From Diplodia intermedia (Eukaryota > Ascomycota > Dothideomycetes > Botryosphaeriales > Botryosphaeriaceae), in assembly GCA_021495925.1 (NCBI GenBank), contig JAKEKT010000006.1, positions 496,001-560,000 of the forward strand: a DNA stretch of 64,000 bases. Reading direction: 5' to 3'. The translations under genes were made by a program, and so were the position numbers. Within the stretch, counting starts at the first letter, position 1; each line of letters begins with the position of its first letter. Under the pieces are notes generated by a model that saw nothing but the letters and a program-made list of their open reading frames with translations, did not search any database and was not told where the DNA came from. Shown here in pieces: positions 9,873 through 20,700 of this stretch.

Positions 9873-12588
9873 ATGGCTGGTAAGCACGCCACCACATGCG
9901 CGAGCAGCCTGCCCGCCGCCCAGAGCCACCGCGCTTTCACCCCACACCCCCCACCAAGCGCCGACACAGCTAACCGACTCTCAGAGGAGATTCGCAGATC
10001 CGGCAGGGCCACCAAAGGCCAGCATACCAAAGACCGCGACCTTCCCGAGACTCCCGTCCCGTCCAAACGCAAGAGCACCACCAAGAAGAGCGCGAAGAAA
10101 GAGACCGAGCCCGAGCCCGAGGACACCGGCGACGCCGATGCCATCATCCGCTGCATATGCGGTTCCGACGATGACGACGAGGGCGGCCGGATGATGATCT
10201 GCTGCGACAATTGTGATGCGTGGCAGCACAACGATTGCATGGGCCTGACCGAGGATCCCAAGAAGCAGCCCGACAGCTACCTGTGCGAACAGTGCAACCC
10301 AGACGGCCACCCGGAGACATTGCAGGCGCTCAAGGATGGCATCAAGGTCTGGGAGGTCAGGTTGGAAGAGAAGAAGAACAAGTCTAAGAAGGGAAAGAAG
10401 ACCAGTAGGAAATCGCGTCAAAGCGAAATCCGCGCGGCTGCCGGAGGCGACACTGCCAGCCCGAAGCAGCAGTCGAGTCCTGCGCCTGCGCCGTCGCAGA
10501 AGGCCGACACGGAAGAGCCTGCTGGTGCCAATGGCAGCGCTGAAGTACGTGCTCCCAACATCCCGTGCAGCCAACATCACTGAACACTAACACTCCATCC
10601 AGGTCAAGAGCCCTACCGAGGCTACACCCTCTGTTAAGAGACGATCCGAACCCAGTGAAGATTCTGCTCCGAAACGTCGCAAGAGTACGCAGCAGAAGAA
10701 ATCTGTTGAGCCCGCTCCGGTCACGCACACACAGCCCAGAAGCGTAGACGAATTGCCCGAGGACCGTAAGCGGGTGGCAAGCAAACTCCTTGGAGTGCTC
10801 GTAAAGCTCATCAAGGAGGTCTCGAAGGAAGACTACAAGATGCCTGATGGGGAGACACCCGACTCTTTGGGCACGCGCCTTGCTATGGACGTTGAGGCTG
10901 CAATGCTGAAGCACCATCCTGCGGGTCCCAGCGCATATGCGCAACAATTCAGAAACATCGTTGCCAACATTCCTCGCAATCATACTCTTCTGGTCCAGCT
11001 GCTCCGGGGCTCCGTCTTGCCCGAGCAACTTGCTACCATGTCTGCTGAAGACATGGCGAGCGATGAGCAGAAGCGCCAAGACACCATTCTCAAGGAGCAA
11101 TCTGACAAGCAGACCATCCTGACGAACGAGGGAGGCCCGACTCGCATTCGCAAGACACATAAAGGCGAAGAGTTTGTTGAAGACAACAACGATCAGCCGA
11201 CAGCCGAAGAGCCCACATACGCACCACCCGTTCGCCGGGAGAGCCAGGCCGAAAGCCACCAACGTTCTCCTACGCCTAGGGGAGGTAGCCCCATGCAAGG
11301 TGTGGAGCTTCCTGAAGGTGTCGGTGAAGGCCACCGTCCTCTCCACGTCGATACAGGACCGCGCAGACAATCGTCGACGAACTTCGATGTCAACTCCGTT
11401 TGGGCGAAAGTCCAGAGTCCGAATGAAAGCACCGTACGCAAGCTTTCGCAACAACATCGTCGTCGCCAGAGCTCGATCCAACAGCCTCAGCCTTCAGTAA
11501 ACCAGGACGATCCAGACGTGGATCGTCTGCTGAAAGATGACGATGATGAGGGCCAGAATTTTGCGCCATCAGACGAGACCATCAAATGGAGGGGAGAGAT
11601 CTTCATGCCTAACCAGGGTGCATTCAAGGTTGTTGGACGCTTTGCTGGAGGGGGTGACGTTGGCCAGCTCATGCCCTACGATCAGCTTATTCCCCGCCCC
11701 ACCGAAGTCAACGGGCGTATTGATATGGCTAAAACCGAAGATTACATCCAGGGCATGCGTGGCAGTATCTACCACGACGTTGCTGTCCTGTCTCTTACCC
11801 CGGAAGACCAAGAAAGCAAGACGACGTATGATAACGTCTTCAACTACTTCTTTCCAAAGAGTAGGTGGGGCGTCATCGGCGGCACGAGGAATGATAAAGT
11901 TCGCGATGTCTACCTCATCCCCATCCCTGCTGGTGCCGGAACGCTGCCCGCATGCGTTGAGATGCTCAACAATGTCACGATCGAGGTCCCTCGTCCGGAT
12001 AACATGCTCTTGCTCATGCTGGTCGTAAAGACCAGCGAGCCGAATTCTGCCCAAGGAACACCCCTGCAGGTGGATGCCTCTGGTTTCAGTGCAAACGGAG
12101 TTCATATGACTGCTAGTATGACTGGTAGTCAGCTAACTCCAACGGCCACCCCCACCGCTCCAGCTCCAGTGAACGCATTTACGCCACAGATGCATGGCGC
12201 ATACCAGCAGTCCTCGCAGCAACCCCAAGGCCCGTCTCCGGTAAACCACATGCCCGGATACGGCGGTCCTCCCCCGCAGTATCAGCATCCTGGAGGCTAT
12301 CCCGCTCAAGCCTCACCGCAACAGCCTCAGCACATGCAGCCTTTCCCGCCTCTGATGGGCCAGCAGAGTCCACTTCAAGTTTCAGCACATTTGCAAGAGA
12401 TAGCCACGCGTATCCTCGGCCCGTTCATCGAAGCTCCCGTCGTGCGGACGATGCTCCAGTACTCGGGCGAAGCGATGAAGGAAGACTCCCTGATCGGATT
12501 GAAGCAAGTTCTCGAAGCGGTGCCGGCCGCACGGGACAACTTCCAGGTTCTGATGCAGGAACTCAACAGGCCGAAGGACCAGAACTGA
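9873..12588 (+). CDS. BYE1: BYE1: PHD / TFIIS-central / SPOC transcription factor
   Basis: Nuclear protein that in yeast binds RNA polymerase II and H3K4me3 and modulates elongation. Three exons: 9873-9879, 9985-10544 and 10603-12588, giving 850 residues. The first coding exon is only 7 nt (ATG GCT G); splicing yields MAEEIRRSGRATKGQH, the usual fungal N-terminus, whereas reading through the intron gives an unrelated leader. The PHD finger (residues about 58-106) shows CICG, CCDNCDAWQHNDC and CEQC zinc ligands. A TFIIS central domain follows (about 237-360), then a low-complexity linker and a SPOC domain (about 515-675, from WRGEIFMP). The tail is Gln/Pro-rich with a helical C-terminus. All domains are in the Bye1 order. 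Confidence 0.93.
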
Positions 12589-12803
12589 GGAACAACGTCG
12601 TTATCGGGTTGGACATGTGGGGGAAGGTGGGGAAGTATGATTTCTTCTACTATGGTCAACGGATCTTCTTCTGAGCTTTTTTTTTTTGCTCAAAAAGGAA
12701 ACACTTGTTTTCTAAAGCTCACGGGGCGGCAACGAATGGCGAAGAGGACATTGTTGGTTACTCTCCCCTAGGATAGGCTTCAACCCGCCTAGGCGTCTTG
12801 TTT

Positions 12804-12830
12804 TGCATGCATGCATGCGTGCATGCATGT
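12804..12830. repeat. Alternating TGCA simple repeat
   Basis: Self-complementary TGCATGCA-type repeat with one interruption, about 27 bp, roughly 220 bp downstream of the BYE1 stop. Confidence 0.85.
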
Positions 12831-13615
12831 AGCACAAGCACCCGTGCCTGCGACCGGTCGCGCCTTCTTCTCCCCTTGTTCTTCTCCCACCCACTCACCC
12901 AGACCCCAGAAATCTACACAGTGCGTGCGCAACGAGCCATGCGCTCGCAGAGGAAGGAAGAACTGGATATACAACGTCATGTCTCTCCACAGCGTTTTCA
13001 GGGTGGATTACAGGATAACGTTTTCTACATTATGTCGGCGTAAAAGGAGAAAAACAACGGGATAAAAGAATGATGAATCTTTTTTTTTGTTTCTTTTCAC
13101 GTACGCCGATACCACGTGGGGGGAAATAAAAAGATGCTCGAGCTCCTTCAGCAGGAGGTTTGCTTACTCCCATCATCCCATGGACAGACAGCGCGTTCCC
13201 CCTCGATCGGGGAGCAAAAAGGGGGGAGGAGGGGGCGATGTCAGTTTTTTTCATTCTCCTTTATCCTACCTATGTCTATCTATCTCCTTTTTCTCTCAAA
13301 CTCCTTGCGTTTTTTCCTCCTCCTTGCGTTCTTGAGGAGGTTGAGATGAATTCAAAGAGGGGATTCAAATCATGGCTGGCGGAGATGGGGAATTGTTTTT
13401 TTTCAACTATGATCGAAGCGGGGGAGGAGGGAGGGAGGGAGGGAGGGAATCAACAGGTGTATCTCGCGAGGGACGACGGGAGAGAAAAAAAAAACAAAAA
13501 AGCGCGTTGGCTGCTGTATGAATAGTTCAACCTCCTCGATCTACTACTTTATTTAGCTGGGCGAATGGTGGGAAATCTTTTTTTTTTCATCTCTCTTTCA
13601 TCCATCCTTTTTCGT

Positions 13616-13639
13616 TCTCTCTCTCTCTCTCTCGCTCTC
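13616..13639. repeat. CT dinucleotide microsatellite
   Basis: Run of CT units interrupted once by CG, inside the convergent intergenic region. Confidence 0.85.
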
Positions 13640-14094
13640 ATTTCCACCGCCCCCCACGGTTACTGTAGGTTACGAAATTGAGAACCAAAACAAGACAGGA
13701 AAAGAAAAGAAAAAGAAACCGAGGTCTTTTGCAAGTGCTTAGGTTGCGCAGCCAACTACTCTAGAGGGGGTGTTCCGGATCCACCACGTAGACGCTGGCG
13801 ACTCTAACGGCGGACGGAATATGTGGCTTACGGGGGAAAGATGAAGTTCATTTATTCTTGGGGTATATATTCTCGCGTGACCCAGCCTCTCCCATAACGC
13901 CAGGAAATGCGTGATACTATGCGGCCATGCCCCATCACGCACGCATCGTGCACGACTCGCAAGCCTTCCAGAGTCCGTGGACTCCAGGAAACGATGCAGC
14001 GATCGATCCCGCCGACAGCCCTCCTCTTCCCTCGCTTCTTTCCATTCCCGCGGTTGCGTCGATGCCGGATTCCGGGTGTCACTAGATCGACAAC

Positions 14095-15195
14095 CTAAGC
14101 ACCATCCGCCATCAGCTCCTCATCCAACGCCCTCATCACAGCACCCTGCTCCCTCATCCTCCTCCTCCTCCCCTCCTCTCCCCCCTTCCCCGCACCACCA
14201 CCACCACCACCACCCCCACCCTCTCCCAACAACAACAACCCCGCACCATCCACCCCCACCCCCTCCCCCCTCCCCAACTCCCCCAAAACCCCCTCGATGC
14301 GCTCCCCCATCCTCCTCACCCCCTCGACCTCCTCCCTCCTCCTGGCCAGCTGCTCCTCCATCATGGCGATCAGGCTCGCGCGCGCCTGGTGCGGGCGGTA
14401 CTCGTTGATCAGGTGGTGGGCGTTGAACAGCAGCGTCTGCATGTCTTCGTATTTGTCCTGCCAGCGGCCGGGGTCGGCGGCGAGCACGCCGGCCATCTCG
14501 AGGTAGTTGAGGAGGAGGGACTGCGTCATCTGCTTGATGTGCGAGGAGCGGTCGAGGGTCCATTGGGTGGTGGTGGGGGTGGTGGTGTCTTGTTGTTGTT
14601 GTTGTTGTTGTGGGCGGGATGAGGGGGATGGGGAGGGGGATGTGGGCGATGGCGATGGCGATGGCGGCGAGGGGTAGAGTTGCTCGACGCCCATGGCGCG
14701 GAGGGAGGTGAGGGCGGTGTTGATCTATGTGGGGAGAAGGAGGGTGAGGTTTGGTTAGCTGGCTGGCTGTGCGAATTGCTACCCGGGGAAAGGGTGGAAG
14801 GGAGGAAGAGCGAGGGGAACCAAGTCAACGGAAGCATGGCGGTGGCGTCCTAGACGCGGCCACCACCAATGACCCCGCGCATCCTCCCTCCCTCAACCGC
14901 GGGGGAGGGGGGAGAAAAAAAGGCAGATGCGAAGAAGCGCACATACATCATACGGGTCCCCGAAACTCCTATACTTCCCGGTCGCGGGCGGCTCCGGCGG
15001 CCGCAGGTACCGCAGCTCTGCCGGTATGTCGGCCGGTTTCCTGCCCTCGCCCTCGCCGGCTGCGGTCTGATCATCATTCTGTTGCTGCAGCTCCCTGTAG
15101 CGCGCGCGATTGTCCGACGTAAAGTGTTTCCAAAAGGGCGGCGGGGCGGGGAAGGTCGCGCTGAGGACGTTGTCCGGATTGTCGAGGTCGGCCAT
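14095..15195 (-). CDS. MED7: Mediator complex subunit 7
   Basis: Middle-module subunit of Mediator, which bridges activators and RNA polymerase II. Exon 1 is 15195-14947 (83 codons); it holds the MED7 signature: a start followed by FPAPPPFWKHFT and later LRYLRPPEPP. Donor GAT|GTATGT and acceptor CATAG define a 222-bp intron (14946-14725). Exon 2 is 14724-14095, in phase 0. Total 292 residues. Exon 2 carries MGVEQLYP, then the conserved helical block with SLLLNYLEMAGVLA and HHLINEYRPHQARASLI. The family core is interrupted by Ser/Pro and poly-Gln runs (about residues 103-130), and the tail has a poly-Gly stretch and a basic patch, so this copy is longer than yeast Med7 (222 aa). Confidence 0.93.
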
Positions 15196-16210
15196 TGTTG
15201 GTAGAGAGAAAGGGTCGTTGGTGCGCGAAGGGAAAAAAGTCCAATGGCTGGCTGGCTGGCGGGGTGGGACGTGACGTTGGGGCCGAAGGGAAGTGAGGCC
15301 GTGCTCGCTTGCTCGCTTGAAGGAGGGGCGTGGGCGGGGCGGTGGTGGTGATATTCGCGGTTTTCGGCAGCTCCCGCCCGCGGTTCGGTGGTGGTGCTGC
15401 GATGATGAGGTGCCCGGGTGGTGGTGTTTTGGGATCGGCAATAGCCAAGCTGGGGGAAAGCCGACCGCGCAGGGAGCTTGGACCCCTTGTTGCGCGCGCG
15501 CACGGTCTCGCTTTTTTTGCGAGCCCACGAGCCCGAATCCTTGCCGGCTCATCTCCGCCTATTCCCGGCGGCTCGTAATTTGCGTATCCAGGCGCTCGGA
15601 TGCTGAAATTGCACTGGGCAACGGACCTCGGCCTGAAGAGCGGCATTGACTGCTGTGCTCTGCCTGTTTTGATGTACTTGTTATTGCGGCTGCAACCGAC
15701 GTCAGGAGCGCTGGTCCCAGCACGCGAGGCTTCTAGAAAGGAGAGGTTCTTCTCCGAATCCAACCCGTGGGTTTGCGGGTTTATTAGGTATCTATTAAAT
15801 ATGTACAGTGCAACGTGGATAGGTACGCGGGGCACGCGCCGGTGCCCTTCCTTCTGTATGGTTCCATAAGGCCGCTTTCTGTGGCCGCAGATCATTCCGA
15901 CCGTCATCGCTTTTCATAGCCGATGTTGATATGTCCCCTACGCCTGAAAATGCATTTCCCGAAGATGAGCAAAACGGCTCTGAAAAGCCGCGGGAGTTTG
16001 AGCTCGAGGCTCTATCCAAAAATCCTGGTCGTATACAAAACGGTGTGCCGGGCGTGAGTCCCGGGAGACGACGCCGCCGGGTTTCGTGTCAAACGAATCC
16101 GGGTCGTCTTGGCCGCGCGTATTCCTTGGTGGAAGGGTGGCCATAATGTACGTCGAGTGCTCCGCTGTCTAGGAGCCGCAGGTCCGTGACAACGCTATGT
16201 GCGAGATTCT
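15196..16210. other. Intergenic, possible 71-codon frame
   Basis: Upstream of MED7 and downstream of the nucleotide-sugar-transporter-like gene. A GGCT repeat sits near 15246-15260. An ATG-started frame at 15931-16146 (+) begins MSPTPENAFPEDEQNG and is acidic, then Arg-rich; it reads like protein text but has no known relative, so I do not call it a gene. Confidence 0.45.
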
Positions 16211-17381
16211 TTATTTGCGCTTCAAGTGCGAGTAGAGCCAGCCTCCGCCAATAGCGAGGGACACACCAAATGCCTCGTGCGACGTTGGAGCCCTGCCTTC
16301 GAGATACCAACCGCCGGAAAGGATAAGAATGGTCTTGAGGTTTCCAACCACGTTGAACTGCATGGTACAGTCAGAAAATCGGGGCTGCGAACATCGAGTG
16401 CCGCCATGAACTTACAGTAAGAGCAGAAGTGCGGCTAATGATGAGAAACTGGGAGAGGTTCAGAACGCTAGCGGTAATGCCAGACGCGAGCAACGACCAA
16501 TAGACCTCCGAGGGTATAGTGCCTGGAAAAGGCCGTTAGCACAGAATCGGGGCAATTCGAGCGGGAGAAAGCATACTGAAATCAGGGACCCTATCCAAAA
16601 CGGGGACGCAAAAGACCAAGAGGAAGGCGGAAATTGGTGCTTGGTTCATGAGTAGTTGTTGGGCGGAAACGTCCAAGTCCTCAATCTTCTTCCCAATCCA
16701 GATCTGGTAGAATGCCGTCACCGTCACGGCCATTCCGGAAACGATGGCGCCAAAGGGGTTGCTCTGAGCAGAGTTGGAGTTGGTAAGGCTGACACCAGCG
16801 CAGATGCAGCCGATGGCTAGCGCCTTGAAGACGGAGATGGGGGTGCGGAACATGATGAAAGTAATGAGGACGACAACGGGAGTGGTCATGACCTTGGCGA
16901 GCTGGTAGAATCCAATCGAGTTATACGTCAGGGACAGGTTTCCCAGGATCACGTAGGACGTGAACATGACGCAGATGGGAAGGACATCGCGCAGCGGTAA
17001 GCGGATAGGCTTGAACGCCCGGAATGGCGCGCGAGTGGAGACCCAGAGAACGATGGCGGTGCAAGCGAAGTGCCAGATGGTGAAGATGACCTGGGCATCA
17101 TGCATCTGCGGGTCGGAAAAGATGCTGTCGCAACGTCAATACTTGCACTGGCTTGGCTTGCAGAGGGTCAAAGCTAACCGCTTGCTCAAGAAGACCATGG
17201 CGACGGTGGCGCAGGTGTTGAGCAGGATGCACAATCCCGTCGCGAACTGGTCCTTGGTGGACGGGGGCGAGACGGGGCGGCGGTCGGGGCGCCATTGCGG
17301 GAGTCGCTTTTCCTCCTCGATGGGCGTAACCGCAGGACTGGCATCGTCGGTCAAGCGCACTTTTTCTTCGTCTTTTTTCAT
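16211..17381 (-). CDS. DMT/TPT-family transporter (nucleotide-sugar-transporter-like)
   Basis: Multi-helix membrane protein of 334 residues in four exons: 17381-17179, 17124-16577, 16522-16416 and 16357-16211. ATG 17381 (MKKDEEK) is the first ATG; the frame is open further upstream but only from a GTG. Splice phases agree at every junction and rebuild FLSKRIFSD, DFSTIPSEVYW and SALTFNVVGNLKTILIL. The last motif, with the conserved Lys before the final helices, is diagnostic of the TPT/nucleotide-sugar-transporter group (SLC35-like). The first 60 residues are a cytosolic tail, followed by about ten helices. The protein ends in a dilysine-like LKRK, which suggests an ER/Golgi location. Substrate is unknown. 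Confidence 0.87.
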
Positions 17382-18355
17382 GGTTGTCAGAGGACGAGCG
17401 GGAGCGGGCACGGAGGAGACAAACCCATTGCAACTTCGGGCTTGGCAATGCGGAAAAACTCAGCCAATGGGGGGAGGGTAGGGCGAGACATGTGCTGCCC
17501 AAGCTTGGGGGAATTGGGCGGGTGGCGCCCGTGGGAGCGGCGGGCGGGCGGGCTTCTGGGAGAGATGCTCAGAGGCAGGCTGGCATAGCTGAAATGGGGA
17601 GCGTGGCTGCGAGGCGCATGGAAGCCGCAAGTGCAGCTGGGCGGAGTCTTAAAGGGCCGGCGGATTCGCGATGGAGTGGCTGCAAAGCCGCGCTTGGCCC
17701 CCTTATAGCGACGGCGGCTTTCTGGACGCTCATCATGCACGGCCTGGCGACGGGGGCCGCACGACCGCCTGCCGCTGCCGCTGCACGCCCGTGGCCCGGC
17801 GTCCGTGAAAAGCGGGCTCGGGTCGCGAATTTTTGCTGTTGAAGCCGCGGCGGAAGCTTCCTGGAGACTCGAAACACTGGCGGTGAGTGTGGCAGCGCTG
17901 GGGCGGAGCGCTTGGGGGCGCGCCAGCGCCCGTCACACACGCTGCCGAACCGCGAACCACCACCACAATAGTCTCCACCGCGCGCCACAGAGCTGTCCGT
18001 TTCTCGCTGCCCACGCGCCGTATTCGTGCCTGGGCCTAGCCTGCCGCGGGTCACGAGGCGCCCATTAGCGACGACCTAGGCTCTCGGATCGCAAGGCCTG
18101 CTCTCTCTGTCATGCGGGGGAGCGGCGATCCGCTGCAATGACGTCCGGACGGGCTCTGCCTCCAGCTCCTCCAAGCTCCCTCATCAGCCCATCCTGCTCG
18201 GCGCCGAGATGCGAGTATTGGTTTGAAGCGAGCCTTGTCCACGGCCCTCGCGCCGAGGCGTGTGTCCGAGCCTCTGTATACGGGGCGCAATGCAGTGCCA
18301 GAAACGCTGTTTGATTTCCCTACGCTGTTTGGACGGACGAGTGCCGGGCGCCGCT

Positions 18356-18457
18356 GATGCCGCGGGTCGTAGCGTGGTGAGGTGATGAGGAGGAGGGTCG
18401 GTCGTAACGCTGAGTCGAAGAGGCAGTAATACCCCCCTAGTCGATCGCACCTGCCAA
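18356..18457. repeat. Direct repeat, copy A (102 bp)
   Basis: Matches 18769-18867 throughout, apart from a 3-bp indel and one C/T difference. Confidence 0.95.
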
Positions 18458-18522
18458 TAGATATCCCCCTCTCTCTCTGGACTGCGCAACAGCCGCGAAG
18501 CCGTAGTCTACCGGTGCGATCG

Positions 18523-18542
18523 TATCGATATCGATATCGATA
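18523..18542. repeat. CGATAT palindromic microsatellite
   Basis: Self-complementary TATCGA-type repeat of about three units, followed by a short TAG repeat. Confidence 0.85.
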
Positions 18543-18614
18543 GTAGTAGTCGTAGAAATGAGATGAGGATGTCTCGCCACCAATGCTGCTGCTGCTCGAT
18601 CGGTAGGCTTCCAG

Positions 18615-18723
18615 GATGCCGCTGGGTAGCCGGTAACGAGCTCGAATGCCAGCGGGTAGTCCGCTCGATTGGAATGCCGCTAGGTAGCCGAGAATCGTGA
18701 CGCCGAATGCTAGAGGGTAGCCG
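18615..18723. repeat. Four degenerate tandem units of about 30 bp
   Basis: A core resembling ATGCCGCTGGGTAGCCG recurs at about 18615, 18645, 18673 and 18706, with spacings of 30, 28 and 33 bp. The units lie between the two 100-bp direct repeats. Confidence 0.75.
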
Positions 18724-18768
18724 AGCTCTGCCGATAATGAGACAGCTCCCCCGCGTTGGGCTTCAAAT

Positions 18769-18867
18769 GATGCCGCGGGTCGTAGCGTGGTGAGGTGATG
18801 AGGAGGGTCGGTCGTAACGCTGAGCCGAAGAGGCAGTAATACCCCCCTAGTCGATCGCACCTGCCAA
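18769..18867. repeat. Direct repeat, copy B (99 bp)
   Basis: Second copy of 18356-18457, same orientation, start sites about 413 bp apart. Read on the minus strand, the 3-bp indel removes one Pro codon and the single substitution is synonymous (CGA/CGG). Confidence 0.95.
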
Positions 18868-19180
18868 CACCGCCATCGCTTCGGCTTTCCCGCGCTCGGG
18901 GGGAGGGGCACGTGCACGGAATAACGGCGCAAGGGATGATGGACCCTGTGGAGCTCCAAGAAGATGCTCATGCCTCGTCGACCAGAGCCTGCGGGATTTC
19001 ATCACACAGTCGCCTGCAGATTGGGATGTTCGAATCCCTACGCTCATCGGCATAAGGCTGAATTAGGTCAGCTCCGTATCGATAAGCAAGCTCCGGCCAC
19101 GGTGACACCTCCTTGACACGCCCCCCGACCATCTCCACCACCTCCCTCATGCGCTTTCGCCGGTCCTTCCTGAACTAACA

Positions 19181-20371
19181 ATGCCGGGCGGTAGTGCCCA
19201 ACAATCCCGCCGCGCAGCTGGCCTGCAGAACTCCGGCGCCGGCTCCGCGGTATCGCGATTCTGGCAGGTATGGCCCGGCGCTGGAGCAACACCACCGCCA
19301 TTGAGAGCTGACTCGTCGGCGTGCAGAGGTCCTATGCTTCCGAGTATCTCGGTCTTGCGATCCTCATTGCCTTGTACATGCTCGTGAGTATGCCCCGACG
19401 AGTTTCAGCGAGGAGTGTGGCAGAGTAGGCGGGGCTGCCGGCGGCGCATTTGTCAGGCACTCTCTAACGGCCATTCCAGATCCAGTTCTTCGTTGAACCG
19501 TTCCATCGCATGTTCTCCCTTGACAACCTCGCGATCCAATTCCCCCATGCCGAAGTCGAGCGCGTTTCTGTTTCCTGGCTCTTCATCTATGCTGGAGGCG
19601 TCCCCCTCGCCGTCCTGATCGTCTGGGCCCTCCTATTCAGACCCGGTTCACACAAGGCGCATGTCACAATCCTCGGCTTCTTCATATCCCTTATCCTGAC
19701 CTCCTTCATCACCGATGTGGTCAAGAACGCCGTTGGCCGGCCGCGCCCTGATCTGATCGCGCGCTGCAAGCCCGTAAGCCTATTCGCTCTTATCTCCGCA
19801 TACTATACCTGTACATACAACTAACGCCCAGCTGGCACCTCAGGAGAAAGGCGCCCCCGCGCACCAACTCGTCACTTTCGAAATTTGTACCGAAGAAGAC
19901 CATCATACTCTGCACGACGGATGGCGGTCCTTCCCCTCGGGCCACTCTAGCTTCGCCTTCTCTGGCCTCGGCTACCTCGCACTGTTCTTCGCCGGCCAGT
20001 GCCATGTCTTCCGCCCGCGGACCGATCTCAGCCGCGTCCTGCTCGCGCTCGCCCCGCTGCTCGCCGCCGTCATGATCGCCATCTCCCGCTGTGAGGATTA
20101 CAGGCACGATGTGTACGATGTGACGATCGGCAGCTCGCTAGGAATGGGCGTTGCCTGGTTTACGTACAGACGCTACTACCCAGCCCTGCGGAACAAGAGG
20201 TGTGACACGCCGTACCCGAGCAAGGCGGAGCTAGCGGACATCAGGGGTTTCTCCAAGGCCAAGAACGATGAGGAGGCGCGCATCCAGAGTGCGGCCGAGT
20301 TTGAGCTGGAAGATATGAGTAGCGATGATGGTGGAGAGCGGTTGCCGTTGCATAATACTCGGGCACCGTAA
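19181..20371 (+). CDS. PAP2-family lipid phosphatase (Dpp1/Lpp1-like)
   Basis: Integral membrane phosphatase expected to dephosphorylate phosphatidic acid or diacylglycerol pyrophosphate. Four exons: 19181-19267, 19327-19383, 19480-19773 and 19832-20371, total 325 residues. All three catalytic motifs of the PAP2 superfamily are visible: KNAVGRPRP (residues 130-138), PSGH (181-184) and SRCEDYRHDVYD (231-242, with catalytic His and Asp). About six hydrophobic helices surround them, and the C-terminal tail is acidic. Start ATG 19181 is in frame with two short upstream exons, whose donors (CAG|GTATGG, CTC|GTGAGT) and branch sites are good. Dpp1 (vacuolar) and Lpp1 (Golgi) cannot be told apart from sequence by eye. 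Confidence 0.92.
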
Positions 20372-20700
20372 CACGATCTGTGCGTTTCCAAAAGGAGTTT
20401 TATACCTACGGCATTTGGGGCGTTTTCAGTCCGACTGAAGCTGGCATGTGGAGGTTTTGACAGCTGGATATCTTGGTTGGTAGCAGGATATGCACAAACC
20501 GCTAACTGTTAAGCATCTCGTACGTATCATAAATGTCGGAAATCGAAGAAGCCTTTGTGACGTTGAGTTTCGAGCACCTTTCCAGCGGAGTTTCCACGTA
20601 CATATGCGCACTTGAGAGTGCTTCAACATTATTACAGCACCCACTATTTAAAGCTCCTTTTAGGTTTACTATCCGAGATGCACCACGTGGCTTCAGCAGC
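20372..20700. other. Convergent intergenic region
   Basis: Short spacer between the 3' ends of the lipid phosphatase (plus) and the Zn2Cys6 regulator (minus). Nothing recognised. Confidence 0.5.

Larger units (their letters stand above)
12589..14094. other. Convergent intergenic region with simple repeats
   Basis: Lies between the 3' ends of BYE1 (plus) and MED7 (minus). It carries homopolymer T runs, a TGCA-type repeat (12804-12830), a GGGA repeat (about 13427-13448) and a CT repeat (13616-13639). No protein gene or RNA gene recognised. Confidence 0.55.
17382..19180. other. Divergent intergenic region with repeats
   Basis: Lies between two divergently transcribed genes and contains a pair of direct repeats, a run of degenerate 30-bp units and a CGATAT palindromic microsatellite (listed separately). 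An ATG-started frame of 306 codons runs through it on the minus strand (18971-18051). It spans the right repeat copy and, in another frame, the left one. It resembles no protein I know, so I leave it as an unproven frame. Confidence 0.5.

Noticed and set aside
19021..19060. GTTCGAATC resembling a tRNA T-loop
   Set aside because: Flanking bases do not form the T stem and no D arm, anticodon arm or acceptor stem can be built.
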